Origin: JAZKFT01 sp965246935
GTDB lineage: Bacteria > Bacteroidota > Bacteroidia > Chitinophagales > Chitinophagaceae
NCBI GenBank assembly: GCA_965246935.1
Contig: CBDFGC010000025.1
Span: 62,001 to 126,000, forward strand
Direction of reading: 5' to 3'
Length of the DNA: 64,000 bases
Part shown: one piece after another, positions 9,751-19,518 of the stretch
Numbering within the stretch: position 1 is the stretch's first letter
Layout of the letters: every line of letters begins with the position of its first letter
Notes under the pieces: model-generated
What the model was told of the DNA's origin: nothing
What the model saw: the letters and a program-made list of their open reading frames with translations, nothing else
Databases searched by the model: none
Made by a program: the position numbers and the translations under genes

Positions 9751-12432
9751 ATGAAAAAACTGTACCCGATCATCGCAGCTTTGATTATTACGACCGTTGC
9801 TGCTGCACAGGCACCTGTAATCGTGTCTGTTTCTACCAATACGCCGGCGCCCAACCGGTTGGATAAATTCGAACTGACGGTATCGCTTACCGGGGCATTT
9901 ACCAATCCGTACGATTACGACGATATTGCCCTGCAAGGCATCTTCACTTCACCTGCAGGGAAGAAAGATACAGTGGATGGATTTTACATGCAGGATTATA
10001 CACTGAACACAACCAACGGCAATCTGACTGCAACCGGATCCGGTATTTTTAAACTTCGGTACACTCCCGTAGAAGCCGGAACGTATAACTATGTTTTATC
10101 CTGCACCAATACGGCTGGAACAACTACGCAACCGGCAGGTAGCTTTCAAAGTGTATCCGCTTCAGGAAAAGGATTTATTCGAAAAAATAATACGAACTAT
10201 TTAAATTTCGATAATGGTGAGCAATACATACCCATAGGCGAAAACCTGGCCTGGCAACAAAGCAACCGCTATACTGATTATAAATCCTGGACGCAGAAAT
10301 TAGCTGACAACAAAGCCAATTTCTTTCGGCTATGGCTGGCCCACTGGGGCTTTGGCCTGGAGTGGAAAAACGGCTATGATAATTTCGAAGGGTTGCGTAA
10401 ATACAAACAAACCAATGCGTATTACCTGGACTGGCTGATAGATGAAAGCAAAGCAAAAGGCTTATACATCATGTTCTGTATCAACCATCATGGCCAGGTG
10501 TCCACTACCACAGATCCTAACTGGGGCGATAGCCCTTATAATGCTGCCAACGGCGGGCCCTGCACCAACACATGGGACTTTTTTACTAATGTATCTGCCA
10601 AAGCAGCCCATAAAAACAGGCTGCGGTATATACTGGCCCGTTGGGGGTATTCGCCCAACATCCAAAGCTGGGAATTATTTAATGAAGTGAAGTGGACAGA
10701 TAACTATAGCACATACCGCACCCAGGTAAAAGACTGGCATAACGAAATGGCTACTTATCTAAAGGCGAAAGATCCGATGAAGCACCTGGTTACCACCAGT
10801 AGCGGCAGCGATCTAAGTGATGGTGTCCTTTGGAACCTGCCTAATATTGACTTTACGCAAAGCCATTTTTATACCGGCAGCGCTAATATAGAAACGGTAC
10901 TGAATGGCGGTATCCAAAGTTATTTAGCTGCATATAATAAGCCTACCATCAATGGTGAGTTCGGTATATCGGCTCCTAACGGCGTTACCATTTCCAATGC
11001 TGATTCTACCGGCAACAACCTGCACAACAGTATGTGGGCAACCGCATTTAATGGTAGCATGGGCGGAGCGGTGCCCTGGTACTGGAACGATTACATTGAT
11101 CCGCGTAATCTATATTATCACTTCAAACCGCTGGCAACGGTATTAGCAAATATTCCGTTGAAGGATGCGAATTACAAGCCGGGTAGCGCCTCAGTCATTT
11201 CCTCAGTGGTATCCAATGTGGCTATTTCACCCGGCTATAATTATGGCCTGGCGCCGGCCGGTGCATTTACCGTAAATGCTGATGGTTCTCTTACGCCGGC
11301 AGCCAGCAATTTGGGGCAATATTTATTCGGAAGTGTGTACAACACGCAAAACCGGCAGCCACCAACATTTACCGTTAACTACCCGGTGGCAGGCCAGTTT
11401 ATTGTAAATACGGGTGGCTCCACCGGAACGACTCCCAACATTACCATTTATGTAGATGGGGTGCAGCAGTTAAGCCAGGCTGGCGTTACCAATACGGCCT
11501 ATTCGGTAAATATCGCTGCCGGAGCACACACCATCAAAGTAGATAACCTGGGTACAGACTGGATCCTGATCTCCAATTACACATTCACCAATATCGGATC
11601 ACCTATCAATACGTATATATTGAAATCTGCTGATTCGTTGCGTACTGCAGGCTGGTTGCACAATAAGAATTACAACTGGGTGTACCTCCGTAATAATGGG
11701 GGCAATCCGCCGCCTGCCATTTCAGATGCGTCGGTACAAATTGCCGGTATAAAAAACGGCACTTATACCATTGCCTTATATAGTTGCACCACCGGTTTGC
11801 AAACAGGTACGGTTAATGCCACGGCAGTAAACAATACAATTAATTTTTCATTGCCGGCCATTGCGTGGGATATTGCGTTTTCTGCTACCTCTAATAGCAT
11901 CGTTCCAATTATTTTAAACAGTTTTATCGGGCAAACAATTGCAAACAGTAATCACTTGTATATTGATATTGCATCGGCACTGAATATAAAAACCATAACG
12001 CTTGAAAGAAGCAATGATGGTATCAATTTTATTGCCATCAGCAACGCCTCCGATAACTGGACCACCATTGCCGGCAAGCATAACTATATTGATGCAAATC
12101 CCGGTAAAGGTGATAACTTTTACCGCCTTAAAATAAGTGATAGAGATGGTACAATAACCTGGTCGGGCATTGTGAAATTGACCAATACAAAACCTGCGGT
12201 TAGTGTATATCCAAATCCGTTTACCAACTATTTGGTTATACAAACGGATGCCGGTAAGTACTATGCTCACATTACAGATGGCAACGGCAGGATGGTGTCA
12301 CAAAAAACATTTACTGCAATTGCGGCTCAGAATACTATTTACGCCTTGCCGGTATTGGCAAAAGGAATATACCACCTGGTAATCAGGAATGATCAAAAAA
12401 CAATTGTTTACCAGGAAAAGCTGGTGAAGTAG
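9751..12432 (+). CDS. T9SS-exported DUF5060/GH5-like glycoside hydrolase
   Basis: An 893-residue secreted protein with a signal peptide (MKKLYPIIAALIITTVAAAQ). Residues 24-135 form a DUF5060-type Ig-like domain. Residues 140-460 are a TIM-barrel hydrolase with a likely acid/base Glu312 in WELFNEV and nucleophile Glu403 in INGEFG. A beta-sandwich region with a carbohydrate-binding look follows (about 540-620). The end, VYPNPFTNYLVI up to VYQEKLVK, is a type A T9SS sorting domain. It follows the mannan genes; activity on mannan or its side chains is inferred, and the exact GH subfamily is not certain. Confidence 0.85.
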   Translation: MKKLYPIIAALIITTVAAAQAPVIVSVSTNTPAPNRLDKFELTVSLTGAFTNPYDYDDIALQGIFTSPAGKKDTVDGFYMQDYTLNTTNGNLTATGSGIFKLRYTPVEAGTYNYVLSCTNTAGTTTQPAGSFQSVSASGKGFIRKNNTNYLNFDNGEQYIPIGENLAWQQSNRYTDYKSWTQKLADNKANFFRLWLAHWGFGLEWKNGYDNFEGLRKYKQTNAYYLDWLIDESKAKGLYIMFCINHHGQVSTTTDPNWGDSPYNAANGGPCTNTWDFFTNVSAKAAHKNRLRYILARWGYSPNIQSWELFNEVKWTDNYSTYRTQVKDWHNEMATYLKAKDPMKHLVTTSSGSDLSDGVLWNLPNIDFTQSHFYTGSANIETVLNGGIQSYLAAYNKPTINGEFGISAPNGVTISNADSTGNNLHNSMWATAFNGSMGGAVPWYWNDYIDPRNLYYHFKPLATVLANIPLKDANYKPGSASVISSVVSNVAISPGYNYGLAPAGAFTVNADGSLTPAASNLGQYLFGSVYNTQNRQPPTFTVNYPVAGQFIVNTGGSTGTTPNITIYVDGVQQLSQAGVTNTAYSVNIAAGAHTIKVDNLGTDWILISNYTFTNIGSPINTYILKSADSLRTAGWLHNKNYNWVYLRNNGGNPPPAISDASVQIAGIKNGTYTIALYSCTTGLQTGTVNATAVNNTINFSLPAIAWDIAFSATSNSIVPIILNSFIGQTIANSNHLYIDIASALNIKTITLERSNDGINFIAISNASDNWTTIAGKHNYIDANPGKGDNFYRLKISDRDGTITWSGIVKLTNTKPAVSVYPNPFTNYLVIQTDAGKYYAHITDGNGRMVSQKTFTAIAAQNTIYALPVLAKGIYHLVIRNDQKTIVYQEKLVK

Positions 12433-12504
12433 TTGCTGATATTAAATTTTTATAAGTATTTAAAAAATTCGTTAAGTAATACGGTCGTTATTACGTCCGC
12501 CGCG

Positions 12505-12580
12505 GTGGTGCCCGTGGCAATCTCCAGGAAATTCCGGGAGATTGCCACGTCAGGCAAGAACCTTCCCCGCAATGACATTA
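12505..12580. repeat. Hairpin repeat between hydrolase and esterase
   Basis: A perfect 13-bp stem (12513-12525 with 12537-12549, CGTGGCAATCTCC and its complement) followed by CCCCGCAATGACATTA. From memory this resembles a dispersed repeat seen in other genomes. It could also end transcription of the upstream gene, but no T-run follows. Confidence 0.5.
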
Positions 12581-12609
12581 GAATTTATTACCACCTGTAA
12601 ATTGTGCAC

Positions 12610-13683
12610 ATGCCGGTAAGATATTATTTATTGATTGTGTTAATAGGAATGCTGCAGGCATCAAAAGCCAAACCCCCTGCAAAAGGGTTGGCTTTTTTTT
12701 CAGCACACCATCCCTATATTCAATACACCGGCCGGGTTGATTTTACGAATCCGAAACTTCCCCGTTTCTGGCAGCCCGGCGTTTATATTACGGCAAAGTT
12801 TAGCGGTACCAGCTGTGAGGTAATTGTAAATGACGAAGTATTATGGGGCAAGAATCATAACTACCTGGAAGTGGTGGTGGATGGAAAACCGGTACGCCTG
12901 CAAACCAAGGCAAAAACGGATACGATTGTAGTTGCAACGAATCTCAAAGAAGGCACGCATACCTTACTTCTTTGTAAAAATACAGAAGCCAATATCGGTT
13001 ACCTGGAACTGGTGGGACTACGCTGTAAGCAGCTGGTAAAACCTGCTGCAAAACCTACGCGTAAGATAGAATGTATCGGCAATTCCATCACCTGCGGCAC
13101 AGGAAGTGATGCCTCTGTAATAGCCTGTGGTAAAGGCGTTTGGCAGGATCAGCACAATGCTTATATGAGTTACGGCGCTGTTACGGCAAGGGCACTGCAG
13201 GCACAGTATCATCTTTCCGCTGTGTCCGGGATAGGGCTGATGCACAGTTGCTGCAACATGGATATCGTAATGCCACAGGTGTTTGATAAAATTAGTATGC
13301 GTAATGACACTATCAACTGGAACTTCAACAATTACCAGCCGGATGTGGTTACCATTTGCCTGGGCCAAAACGACGGTATTCAGGATTCAGCTGCTTTTTG
13401 TAACAATTATATTTCCTTTCTCGGCAGCCTTAGAACGCACTATCCTAACGCCAGCTTTATTTTATTGGCCAGTCCGATGGCCGATACCCGGCTTGCTGCT
13501 TTTATGAAAAAAACATTGGCTGCCATTCAACAACAAATGAGTAACAGCGGTGATGAGAAAGTAACGATGTATGCATTTTCAAAGCAATACCACAATGGCT
13601 GCGATAGCCACCCCGATCTGGCAGAGCATCAGTTGATAGCGGATGAGCTGACGGCATTTATTAAAAAAAAGATGGGTTGGTGA
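12610..13683 (+). CDS. CE2-like SGNH acetylesterase, secreted
   Basis: A 357-residue exported protein (signal peptide MPVRYYLLIVLIGMLQASKA). Residues 30-145 are the jelly-roll domain found before the catalytic domain in CE2 esterases (IQYTGRVDF, FWQPGVYITAKFSGTSCEV). Residues 150-357 are an SGNH hydrolase: GNSIT with Ser159, LGQNDG as block III, and CDSHPDLAEHQ with Asp332 and His334. CE2 enzymes remove acetyl groups from sugars, including acetylated mannan. Its place after the mannanase genes suggests it clears acetyl groups that block the mannanases. A GTG two codons upstream is a less likely start. Confidence 0.85.
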   Translation: MPVRYYLLIVLIGMLQASKAKPPAKGLAFFSAHHPYIQYTGRVDFTNPKLPRFWQPGVYITAKFSGTSCEVIVNDEVLWGKNHNYLEVVVDGKPVRLQTKAKTDTIVVATNLKEGTHTLLLCKNTEANIGYLELVGLRCKQLVKPAAKPTRKIECIGNSITCGTGSDASVIACGKGVWQDQHNAYMSYGAVTARALQAQYHLSAVSGIGLMHSCCNMDIVMPQVFDKISMRNDTINWNFNNYQPDVVTICLGQNDGIQDSAAFCNNYISFLGSLRTHYPNASFILLASPMADTRLAAFMKKTLAAIQQQMSNSGDEKVTMYAFSKQYHNGCDSHPDLAEHQLIADELTAFIKKKMGW

Positions 13684-14255
13684 TCGGGTTGTGCCAGCAT
13701 CCGCCGTTAAAGTACTGTATGCAGGCTGGGAATTGTTGCTGCTATCGGTGCTTACCTTTACCTGCCTGAAAATCACTTCATCTTTTCGCAGTCTGAAACC
13801 CGGCAAGTAAACAGGCTACCATTGCCCCTCTAAATTTGCCACCCATATATCGAACGCACGTTAATTCAAGTTCAGGAATAAGAGAAATATGTATAGCCCA
13901 AAAAATTAATTTACATTTTATCTACAGCCAATAAAAAACCTGCTTATCTTACCATGTAGTAATCCTGACTTCCTGAATAGCGTATGTTTTTGAAATTTAT
14001 TACTTTATCGTTTGGTTGAAATTATCATCAACACGCTTTCAGTCTTAAAACATAATTTGCCTTCACACTTTGATTTTTTTTTGAGCTCGGTTTTACCTAC
14101 TAAGCTTTTTGTGTTTGTTATTGCCACGGCAGACTCTTTCCGGTAAGCTGGTGTTCCCAAAACAGCTTTTTTGGAATTAATATTCTTAACTGCATTGTAC
14201 AGATTCGCAAAGACTGGCTATTTATTTTTCTTTGATTTGTAACCAAAATGTAAAT
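13684..14255. other. 572-bp gap, no gene recognised
   Basis: AT-rich gap between the esterase and the next secreted protein. No open frame with coding character, no tRNA fold and no strong hairpin was found. The last 50 bp (TATTTATTTTTCTTTG) may hold the next promoter. Confidence 0.5.
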
Positions 14256-16367
14256 ATGAAAAAGTTCTTACCCCTCTTTCTTTTCTTTCCTTTTTGTGTT
14301 CGGGCACAGAACCAGCTAACCACCTACAATGTAGGTACTTCCTTTGCCTGCATTGCTGTTGATTCAAATTATAACATCTGGGCCGGGCGTAGCAACGGGG
14401 CCTATCTATTAAACAAATCGGCTAATCCTACTGCTAATCAATTTCAATCAGTAGCCGGCACCACTACCTATAATGTGCAGGCACTTTTAGCAGACCGCAA
14501 TCAAAATGTATGGGTTGGCCATAACGGACTTGGAGGCTCTACGGCTGAAAGCGGTGGCATCGAACGAATTCCCATTAATGGAGGTACTACAAAACACTTT
14601 TCGCCTGATGCAAATGCTGAATGTTTAAGTTTTTTTGCAAGAGATGGCCTTGGTACGCTTAACTGTGCAAATCTGGCCCTGGACTTTAATAACACTATTT
14701 GGAGTGCTCACAAGTATCATGACTTAAATTTAACTTTTTCTCCCTTTTATATTTTAACGCCTGGTTCAATTTCTTATAAACCAGCTAACAGCGCCATATT
14801 CTTTTCCAAAGGCACCTACAAGGATTACCATGACGGTACAGAACCACCGGAACTGCCTTACCCATTATATACCTGTAATGTTCCTATCAGCCAATCGCCA
14901 CAAAGCCGTAATGTATATTCTGTAGCCTGCGGCAGCGGCCAGGTTTGGATTAGTGTGGCACCATACATCAGTCATACAGGGCAATCTTTTCCTGCCCGTA
15001 TTTTAAAATACAATCTAAATGGCACCTATGATACCTCTTTTAATTATACTTCCATCGGCATCCCTGCAGGTGGGTTTTTCAACGGCCTGTATGTAACCCC
15101 ACAGGGAGATCTTTGGGTGACTATGAGTCTCGGGAAAGGATTTGCAGTACGGCATAACAATGTCTGGACCTACGTGAATACAAGCAATGCCTGTATTTTC
15201 CCATCCTCCGGCACTCTTATTAGCAATAATGCGATTTGGGGTAATAAACTCGGCCAGGTTTTTATTGGCACCAATGAGGGGTTGATTGTGTACCGTGGTA
15301 CGGGACCTGTAAATGAAAAAAGCTCATACACACTTTATTCGATAGCAAATTTCAACTTCGTATCTAACCAGATACTGGGCGGTATATCAGAAAAAGATTC
15401 CATTCAGTGGATTGCTACCAACAACGGTATTATGCGTACTACATTAGGCAGTAATTATCCGTTAACTAATAGTTCTTTTGATTATAACATGTGCAGTGAT
15501 CCGGCAGTTGCTTTGGGCATTTATCTTATTGAAAGCAAAATAACCAACCCCTCTGTATTTGGGCAAGCAGATTATCATTCTTATCTTGTAGAGACGGAGG
15601 TATGTACTAATACAGGCCTCAATGGCAAAAACTGTAATGCCGAGTATGTATATAAAATGATGAAGAATGATGTAACCCTTACCGCACTTACACCCTGGGA
15701 TTTTCCCTACGATCACTTGTCTCCGCTTCTGTTATTTGCTGCCAATAAAGCAGATATAACTAATATAGTATATCAAAAAGTAAAAGACTGGAATCCTGCT
15801 ACTATGCCCCATAATGAAAACGGTGGCATTCTATTCATCGAGCAGGTACTATCACCCCCTTATGTTGCTCTAAATAACTCTCATCCTGCTAACATGGCTC
15901 AACCTTTTATAAACACCGGTTTAGCAGAACAAGGGGTAAGGATATTTTTAAATAATATTCAGAAGGCATCTAACCCTGCTGATGTACAGCCTTGTGCTTC
16001 CTATACTTTATATAACCCCGGCAACTATATTTCTGACCGGGTAGGTTATCAGGCACTGGATTTTGCTTTTTGCAATAACCAGTTAGGAAGTGTTTTTTAT
16101 GATAAGGTATGGATTGTTCCTGATAATAAAAATTTGACCATCACTAACTATACACAGCCTGGTCATATTTTATATCCCGGTAAAGTGGTACGCACCATTG
16201 TGGAAGAATGTGGGAAGGTAAAGATTGTAACCCTTGGTGTCGGTTTAAACTATTGCGGTAATAATTTTGCCGGAAAAATGAATGCTATTGGCAACATTAT
16301 TACCGGCTCCATCGTGTTTAAAAATATTGATTTGCGGTTGAAAAAAGCGTTTGAGGCGGCCCATTAA
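14256..16367 (+). CDS. Secreted beta-propeller-like protein of unknown function
   Basis: Starts at the ATG giving MKKFLPLFLFFPFCVRAQ, a clean signal peptide; a TTG eight codons upstream is ignored. Residues 20-420 carry repeats of the type NYNIWAGRSNGAYLL, NQNVWVGHNG, NTIWSAH, GDLWVTMSLG and QWIATNNGIM, spaced like blades of the ligand-binding propeller found in periplasmic sensors. No kinase or sorting domain follows. The C-terminal 290 residues (VALGIYLIESKITNPS onward) match nothing I know; they end with GKMNAIGNIITGSIVFKNIDLRLKKAFEAAH-like helix-rich sequence. Secreted or periplasmic; role unknown. Confidence 0.6.
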   Translation: MKKFLPLFLFFPFCVRAQNQLTTYNVGTSFACIAVDSNYNIWAGRSNGAYLLNKSANPTANQFQSVAGTTTYNVQALLADRNQNVWVGHNGLGGSTAESGGIERIPINGGTTKHFSPDANAECLSFFARDGLGTLNCANLALDFNNTIWSAHKYHDLNLTFSPFYILTPGSISYKPANSAIFFSKGTYKDYHDGTEPPELPYPLYTCNVPISQSPQSRNVYSVACGSGQVWISVAPYISHTGQSFPARILKYNLNGTYDTSFNYTSIGIPAGGFFNGLYVTPQGDLWVTMSLGKGFAVRHNNVWTYVNTSNACIFPSSGTLISNNAIWGNKLGQVFIGTNEGLIVYRGTGPVNEKSSYTLYSIANFNFVSNQILGGISEKDSIQWIATNNGIMRTTLGSNYPLTNSSFDYNMCSDPAVALGIYLIESKITNPSVFGQADYHSYLVETEVCTNTGLNGKNCNAEYVYKMMKNDVTLTALTPWDFPYDHLSPLLLFAANKADITNIVYQKVKDWNPATMPHNENGGILFIEQVLSPPYVALNNSHPANMAQPFINTGLAEQGVRIFLNNIQKASNPADVQPCASYTLYNPGNYISDRVGYQALDFAFCNNQLGSVFYDKVWIVPDNKNLTITNYTQPGHILYPGKVVRTIVEECGKVKIVTLGVGLNYCGNNFAGKMNAIGNIITGSIVFKNIDLRLKKAFEAAH

Positions 16368-16407
16368 GCAGGAGTGATTTTAATTCATTACTTTAACTTT
16401 CATAACC

Positions 16408-17379
16408 ATGAGACAACTTGCAATCATCATACTATCGCTTTTTACGATTGTTCAACCAGGCAGCGGACAACCGTCAGAACTATTTACCAAAACCTGGAAA
16501 ATGGAAAAGGTTACCAGTGTAGCAGCTGGTAATACATATACCATATTCCATAAAGATTCTGCGTCAAATAATTTAAATTATAATAATTTAAAATACAATT
16601 TTTTCATAAATGGAACTTACACCCTACTATCTGATACCAGTTCCAGCCAGGGAACCTGGGCGTTAAATGTAGCCGGGGATTCGGTAGTGATTGATATGAT
16701 TCCGTATTCATTAATTGAATTATCAGCTACTCATTTCACTACCCGTGGCTTTAGCCTGCAAATCGCAGATACCGTTGGAACGATAGATACTTCGTACACG
16801 TATGTTGTATTATACCCGACAGCACCGCTTCCGGTTAAACTGTTACGTTTTACCGGTAAGTACACAGCCAATGGCGTACAACTGAACTGGTCCACCGCAC
16901 AGGAGCAACAGAATAAAGAATTTCAGGTGCAATACAGCCCTAATGGAACCAGTTTTGAAACCATTGGCACAGTGCCCGCAAAAGGCAACAGCACTACCGA
17001 AACGGGTTATGTGTTCCGCACCAGCCGTTACCAAACCGGAAAAAATTTCTATCGTTTAAAGCAGGTGGACATGGATGGCCATACAACCCTTTCGCCGGTT
17101 GTTGTTATTAGTTTGGATGCTTCCCGGCAATCCATTATTAGCCTGTCGCCCAACCCGGCTTCCAATAAATTAAACCTGATAATCAGCCAACCGGTGGCTG
17201 CCGGATTGCAACTGGTTTTAACAACAGTGGCTGGCCAGCAGGTATGGAGCACCATGCTTCCGGGTAATACAACTGGCACTACGGTGTATTTACCGGTACT
17301 TACAAAAGGGGTATATATTGCCTATGTGATTAACAACAAAGGCGAACGTATTTTTTATAATAAATTAGTAATTCAGTAA
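16408..17379 (+). CDS. T9SS type A sorting-domain protein with lipocalin-like N-terminus
   Basis: A 323-residue exported protein. After the signal peptide (MRQLAIIILSLFTIVQPGSG) residues 25-125 resemble a small lipocalin-like domain (LFTKTWKMEKVT, YNFFINGTYTLLSD, GTWALNVAGDSVVI). Residues 140-225 form a fibronectin-like module (WSTAQEQQNKEFQVQYS, NFYRLKQVDMDG) common before sorting signals. The end, ISLSPNPASNKLNLII to NKLVIQ, is a type A T9SS sorting domain. It lies 40 bp after the propeller-like protein, so the two may be co-transcribed. Function unknown. Confidence 0.75.
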   Translation: MRQLAIIILSLFTIVQPGSGQPSELFTKTWKMEKVTSVAAGNTYTIFHKDSASNNLNYNNLKYNFFINGTYTLLSDTSSSQGTWALNVAGDSVVIDMIPYSLIELSATHFTTRGFSLQIADTVGTIDTSYTYVVLYPTAPLPVKLLRFTGKYTANGVQLNWSTAQEQQNKEFQVQYSPNGTSFETIGTVPAKGNSTTETGYVFRTSRYQTGKNFYRLKQVDMDGHTTLSPVVVISLDASRQSIISLSPNPASNKLNLIISQPVAAGLQLVLTTVAGQQVWSTMLPGNTTGTTVYLPVLTKGVYIAYVINNKGERIFYNKLVIQ

Positions 17380-17470
17380 GCAAAAAATTCAACGTTTGGT
17401 ATTCCACCTACAATGAATTATTTCTATAACTGGCGTAACTTCCGGCCAGGTAAAGGAGGGCTATACTATT

Positions 17471-18058
17471 TTACCACTTTATTTCTCCCAAATACTCCAG
17501 GGCATATAGTATGCACGTAACATGCAGTGATTGCAGTATCTTTTGTTCCCGAAGCATGGTTTTTACTTCATCAATGGTCGCTGTCATTACCTGGATTTCC
17601 TCGTTTTCATCAAAAGATTGTGCATGGGTAAGGGTGCAGCCGGTAGCTACAAAACCATACATGATATTATTCTGGGTAGATGGGTTAGGAGAAAAGGCGG
17701 TGACCTGCGTAATGGTGCCACAACTGTAACCGGTTTCTTCCAGCAGTTCCCGTTGGGCAGCTTCCATCGGGTCGGTTTCATGCGGGTCCATTACACCACC
17801 GGGTAATTCAATGCTCCACTGGCCTGCTCCATACCTGTATTGTTTTACCAATATTACTTTGCCGTCATCTGTAACCGGAAAAACGGCTGCCCAGTTGCTG
17901 AACTCCCACAAATAATAAGGGAACATTTCCTGACCGTTTCCTTTTAGCACCCGGTCACGCCGGAAGTTGAACCATTTTTCCCGCAGCAGGTATTCTGAAG
18001 AAAGGTGCTTCCAGGATCCATCGGGTTCGCCCGTTTCTGTTGTATTGGTTACGTCCAT
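17471..18058 (-). CDS. NUDIX hydrolase, ADP-ribose pyrophosphatase-like
   Basis: Start chosen at the ATG giving MDVTNTTETGEPDG (18058), because a longer reading would overlap the upstream DinB gene; the chosen start lies 10 bp after that gene's stop. It encodes 195 residues with a NUDIX box at ELPGGVMDPHE..RELLEETGY; the box has one extra residue between the first Glu and the REL motif. Upstream VILVKQYRYGAGQWSIELPGG is typical of ADP-ribose and nucleotide-sugar pyrophosphatases. Cytoplasmic; likely clears ADP-ribose or a similar nucleotide sugar. Confidence 0.87.
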   Translation of the reverse strand: MDVTNTTETGEPDGSWKHLSSEYLLREKWFNFRRDRVLKGNGQEMFPYYLWEFSNWAAVFPVTDDGKVILVKQYRYGAGQWSIELPGGVMDPHETDPMEAAQRELLEETGYSCGTITQVTAFSPNPSTQNNIMYGFVATGCTLTHAQSFDENEEIQVMTATIDEVKTMLREQKILQSLHVTCILYALEYLGEIKW

Positions 18059-18068
18059 GGGGAATTTT

Positions 18069-18731
18069 TTACCATCCCATCCGCTCCCGCAGGCTGGTGA
18101 TGTGAGCCGTATGGTGCCGGCCATGCCAGGCATACATACCTAACAAATACCAAAGTGTAAATTGCTTTTGTTGTTCCGGATGTACGTAGGTACGCTCCCA
18201 ACCGGCATCGGCCACATGGTACAGCAGAGCATATACACGGGCATGCAGGGCATGCAGCAGTGTAAGCGAAACATTTATTGGGAGCTGCTTCGTATCACTC
18301 AATTCGGCCCACAAATTCTCCTTGTAAGCCTTTATGGTAGGATTGTCTTCGGTAAGGGTTAGCTTCATCCGGCAAATGGCATTCATATGACTATCTGCTA
18401 CATGGTGTACTACCTGGTGCAGCGTCCAGCCACCCTCCCGGTAAGGCGTATGCAATTGGGCTTCGTCTAAATTTAAAATGGCATCCTCCAGCAGGCCGGG
18501 CAACTGCTGTATATCCACCAGCCATCTTTTTTTCTGGCTTTCACTAAAGGGCTGCGGTTCGTATTTGCCGATGGGATAAGCCCCGGCCCCCTCCAAACCT
18601 CCCCCAACGGGGGAGGCTTTCAAAATTTCCGGAGTTTCCAACTGTTTTCTATCAAGTGAATTATCCATGATGATTTTTAAAAGTAACTCTGAGCTTTTCC
18701 CATACTCGATTTTTCTGATTTGATACGTCAC
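18069..18731 (-). CDS. DinB/YfiT-fold putative metal-dependent hydrolase
   Basis: Residues 50-220 match the YfiT group of the DinB fold: PIGKYEPQPFSE opening, GGWTLHQVVHHVADSHMN with metal-ligand His residues, and the end WHGRHHTAHITSLRERMGW with further His. YfiT relatives are thiol transferases or metal-dependent hydrolases. The N-terminal 50 residues are odd: SPVGGGLEGAGA is the translation of a palindromic repeat at 18585-18620, so the start is uncertain. The original start may have been just before YPIGKYEP; MDNSLDRK at 18668 is another option. The stop lies 10 bp before the NUDIX start. Confidence 0.8.
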   Translation of the reverse strand: MTYQIRKIEYGKSSELLLKIIMDNSLDRKQLETPEILKASPVGGGLEGAGAYPIGKYEPQPFSESQKKRWLVDIQQLPGLLEDAILNLDEAQLHTPYREGGWTLHQVVHHVADSHMNAICRMKLTLTEDNPTIKAYKENLWAELSDTKQLPINVSLTLLHALHARVYALLYHVADAGWERTYVHPEQQKQFTLWYLLGMYAWHGRHHTAHITSLRERMGW

Positions 18732-18854
18732 TCACATGCTTCAACTGTAGATATGAAGCACTGATTGAAATAAAACTTTTCCCAATGAGTAAATGGAAGA
18801 ACAAAATGTCACGGTTTTAAAGTCTCCCCCGTTGGGGGAGATTTAGAGGGGGCT
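18585..18854. repeat. Element with 36-bp inverted palindromic ends
   Basis: The ends 18585-18620 and 18819-18854 are inverted copies (32 of 36 bases, all differences transitions), each containing CTCCCCC, a short loop and GGGGGAG. The element spans the start of the DinB-fold gene and the stop of the FKBP gene. Confidence 0.7.
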
Positions 18855-19283
18855 AAAACTCAACAATTCCACTTCAAATATCAGCGTGGCACCGCCCGGT
18901 ATGGAGCCGCCGGCGCCGGCTTCGCCATAGGCTAAATTGTGTGGTATATAAAACTTATACTTGCTGCCGGTTGGCATTAATTGTAAGCCTTCCGTCCAGC
19001 CGCGGATTACCTGGTTCAGGCCAAAGCTCAATGGCTGCCCGCGTTTTACACTGCTGTCGAACACATTGCCATCCAGAGTACTGCCGGTATAATGCGTCGT
19101 TACTTTGCTGTTCACAGAAGGCTTTGGCCCGGTACCTTGTACCAGCACTTCATATTGCAGGCCGCTGGCTGTTTCTGTTATTTCCGGACGCTTTTTATTT
19201 TCTTCCATAAAAGCTTTGCCTTTTGCTATTTCTGCATCTAATTTTTCACGGCTTTTAGATTGCAGGCGATCAAATAAACTCAT
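18843..19283 (-). CDS. FKBP-type peptidyl-prolyl cis-trans isomerase
   Basis: Start at the ATG giving MSLFDRLQSKSREKL (19283); 146 residues, no signal peptide, so cytoplasmic. The C-terminal FKBP domain has TASGLQYEVLVQGTGPKPS, VTTHYTGSTLDGNVFDSS, RGQPLSFGLNQVIRGWTEGL and the end FYIPHNLAYGEAGAG. It speeds up proline isomerisation in folding proteins. The last three residues (SPL) and the stop lie within a palindromic repeat. It is a paralogue of the larger FKBP gene next to it. Confidence 0.93.
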   Translation of the reverse strand: MSLFDRLQSKSREKLDAEIAKGKAFMEENKKRPEITETASGLQYEVLVQGTGPKPSVNSKVTTHYTGSTLDGNVFDSSVKRGQPLSFGLNQVIRGWTEGLQLMPTGSKYKFYIPHNLAYGEAGAGGSIPGGATLIFEVELLSFSPL

Positions 19284-19411
19284 GGTATTGTATGTTATGC
19301 AGTTCACATGTTTACACGTTCACACGTTGAAATGCCTGTTTATGTTTTGTCTGTCGGACAAGGGACAATATTGCTTCCGCCCAGATTATCTTTATTTATC
19401 GTTTCCGGTTT

Positions 19412-19462
19412 AAAGGACGGTGTCGCTATAATTCTGGTGTGCAAAACCAGCGATGCCGTCCT
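19412..19462. repeat. Inverted repeat, GGACGGYRTCGCT family
   Basis: AGGACGGTGTCGCT at one end and AGCGATGCCGTCCT at the other, 21 bp apart. It lies between two FKBP genes. Related copies are at 22531-22589 and 38836-38925. Confidence 0.65.
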
Positions 19463-19518
19463 GCATTGCTTTTTGTATTCATTGAGCTATTGAGCCATTT
19501 GCTAATTGGCACATTTGC

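Noticed and set aside
14256..16367. Hybrid two-component sensor, suggested by propeller-like repeats
   Set aside because: No transmembrane helix, histidine kinase or receiver domain follows the propeller.
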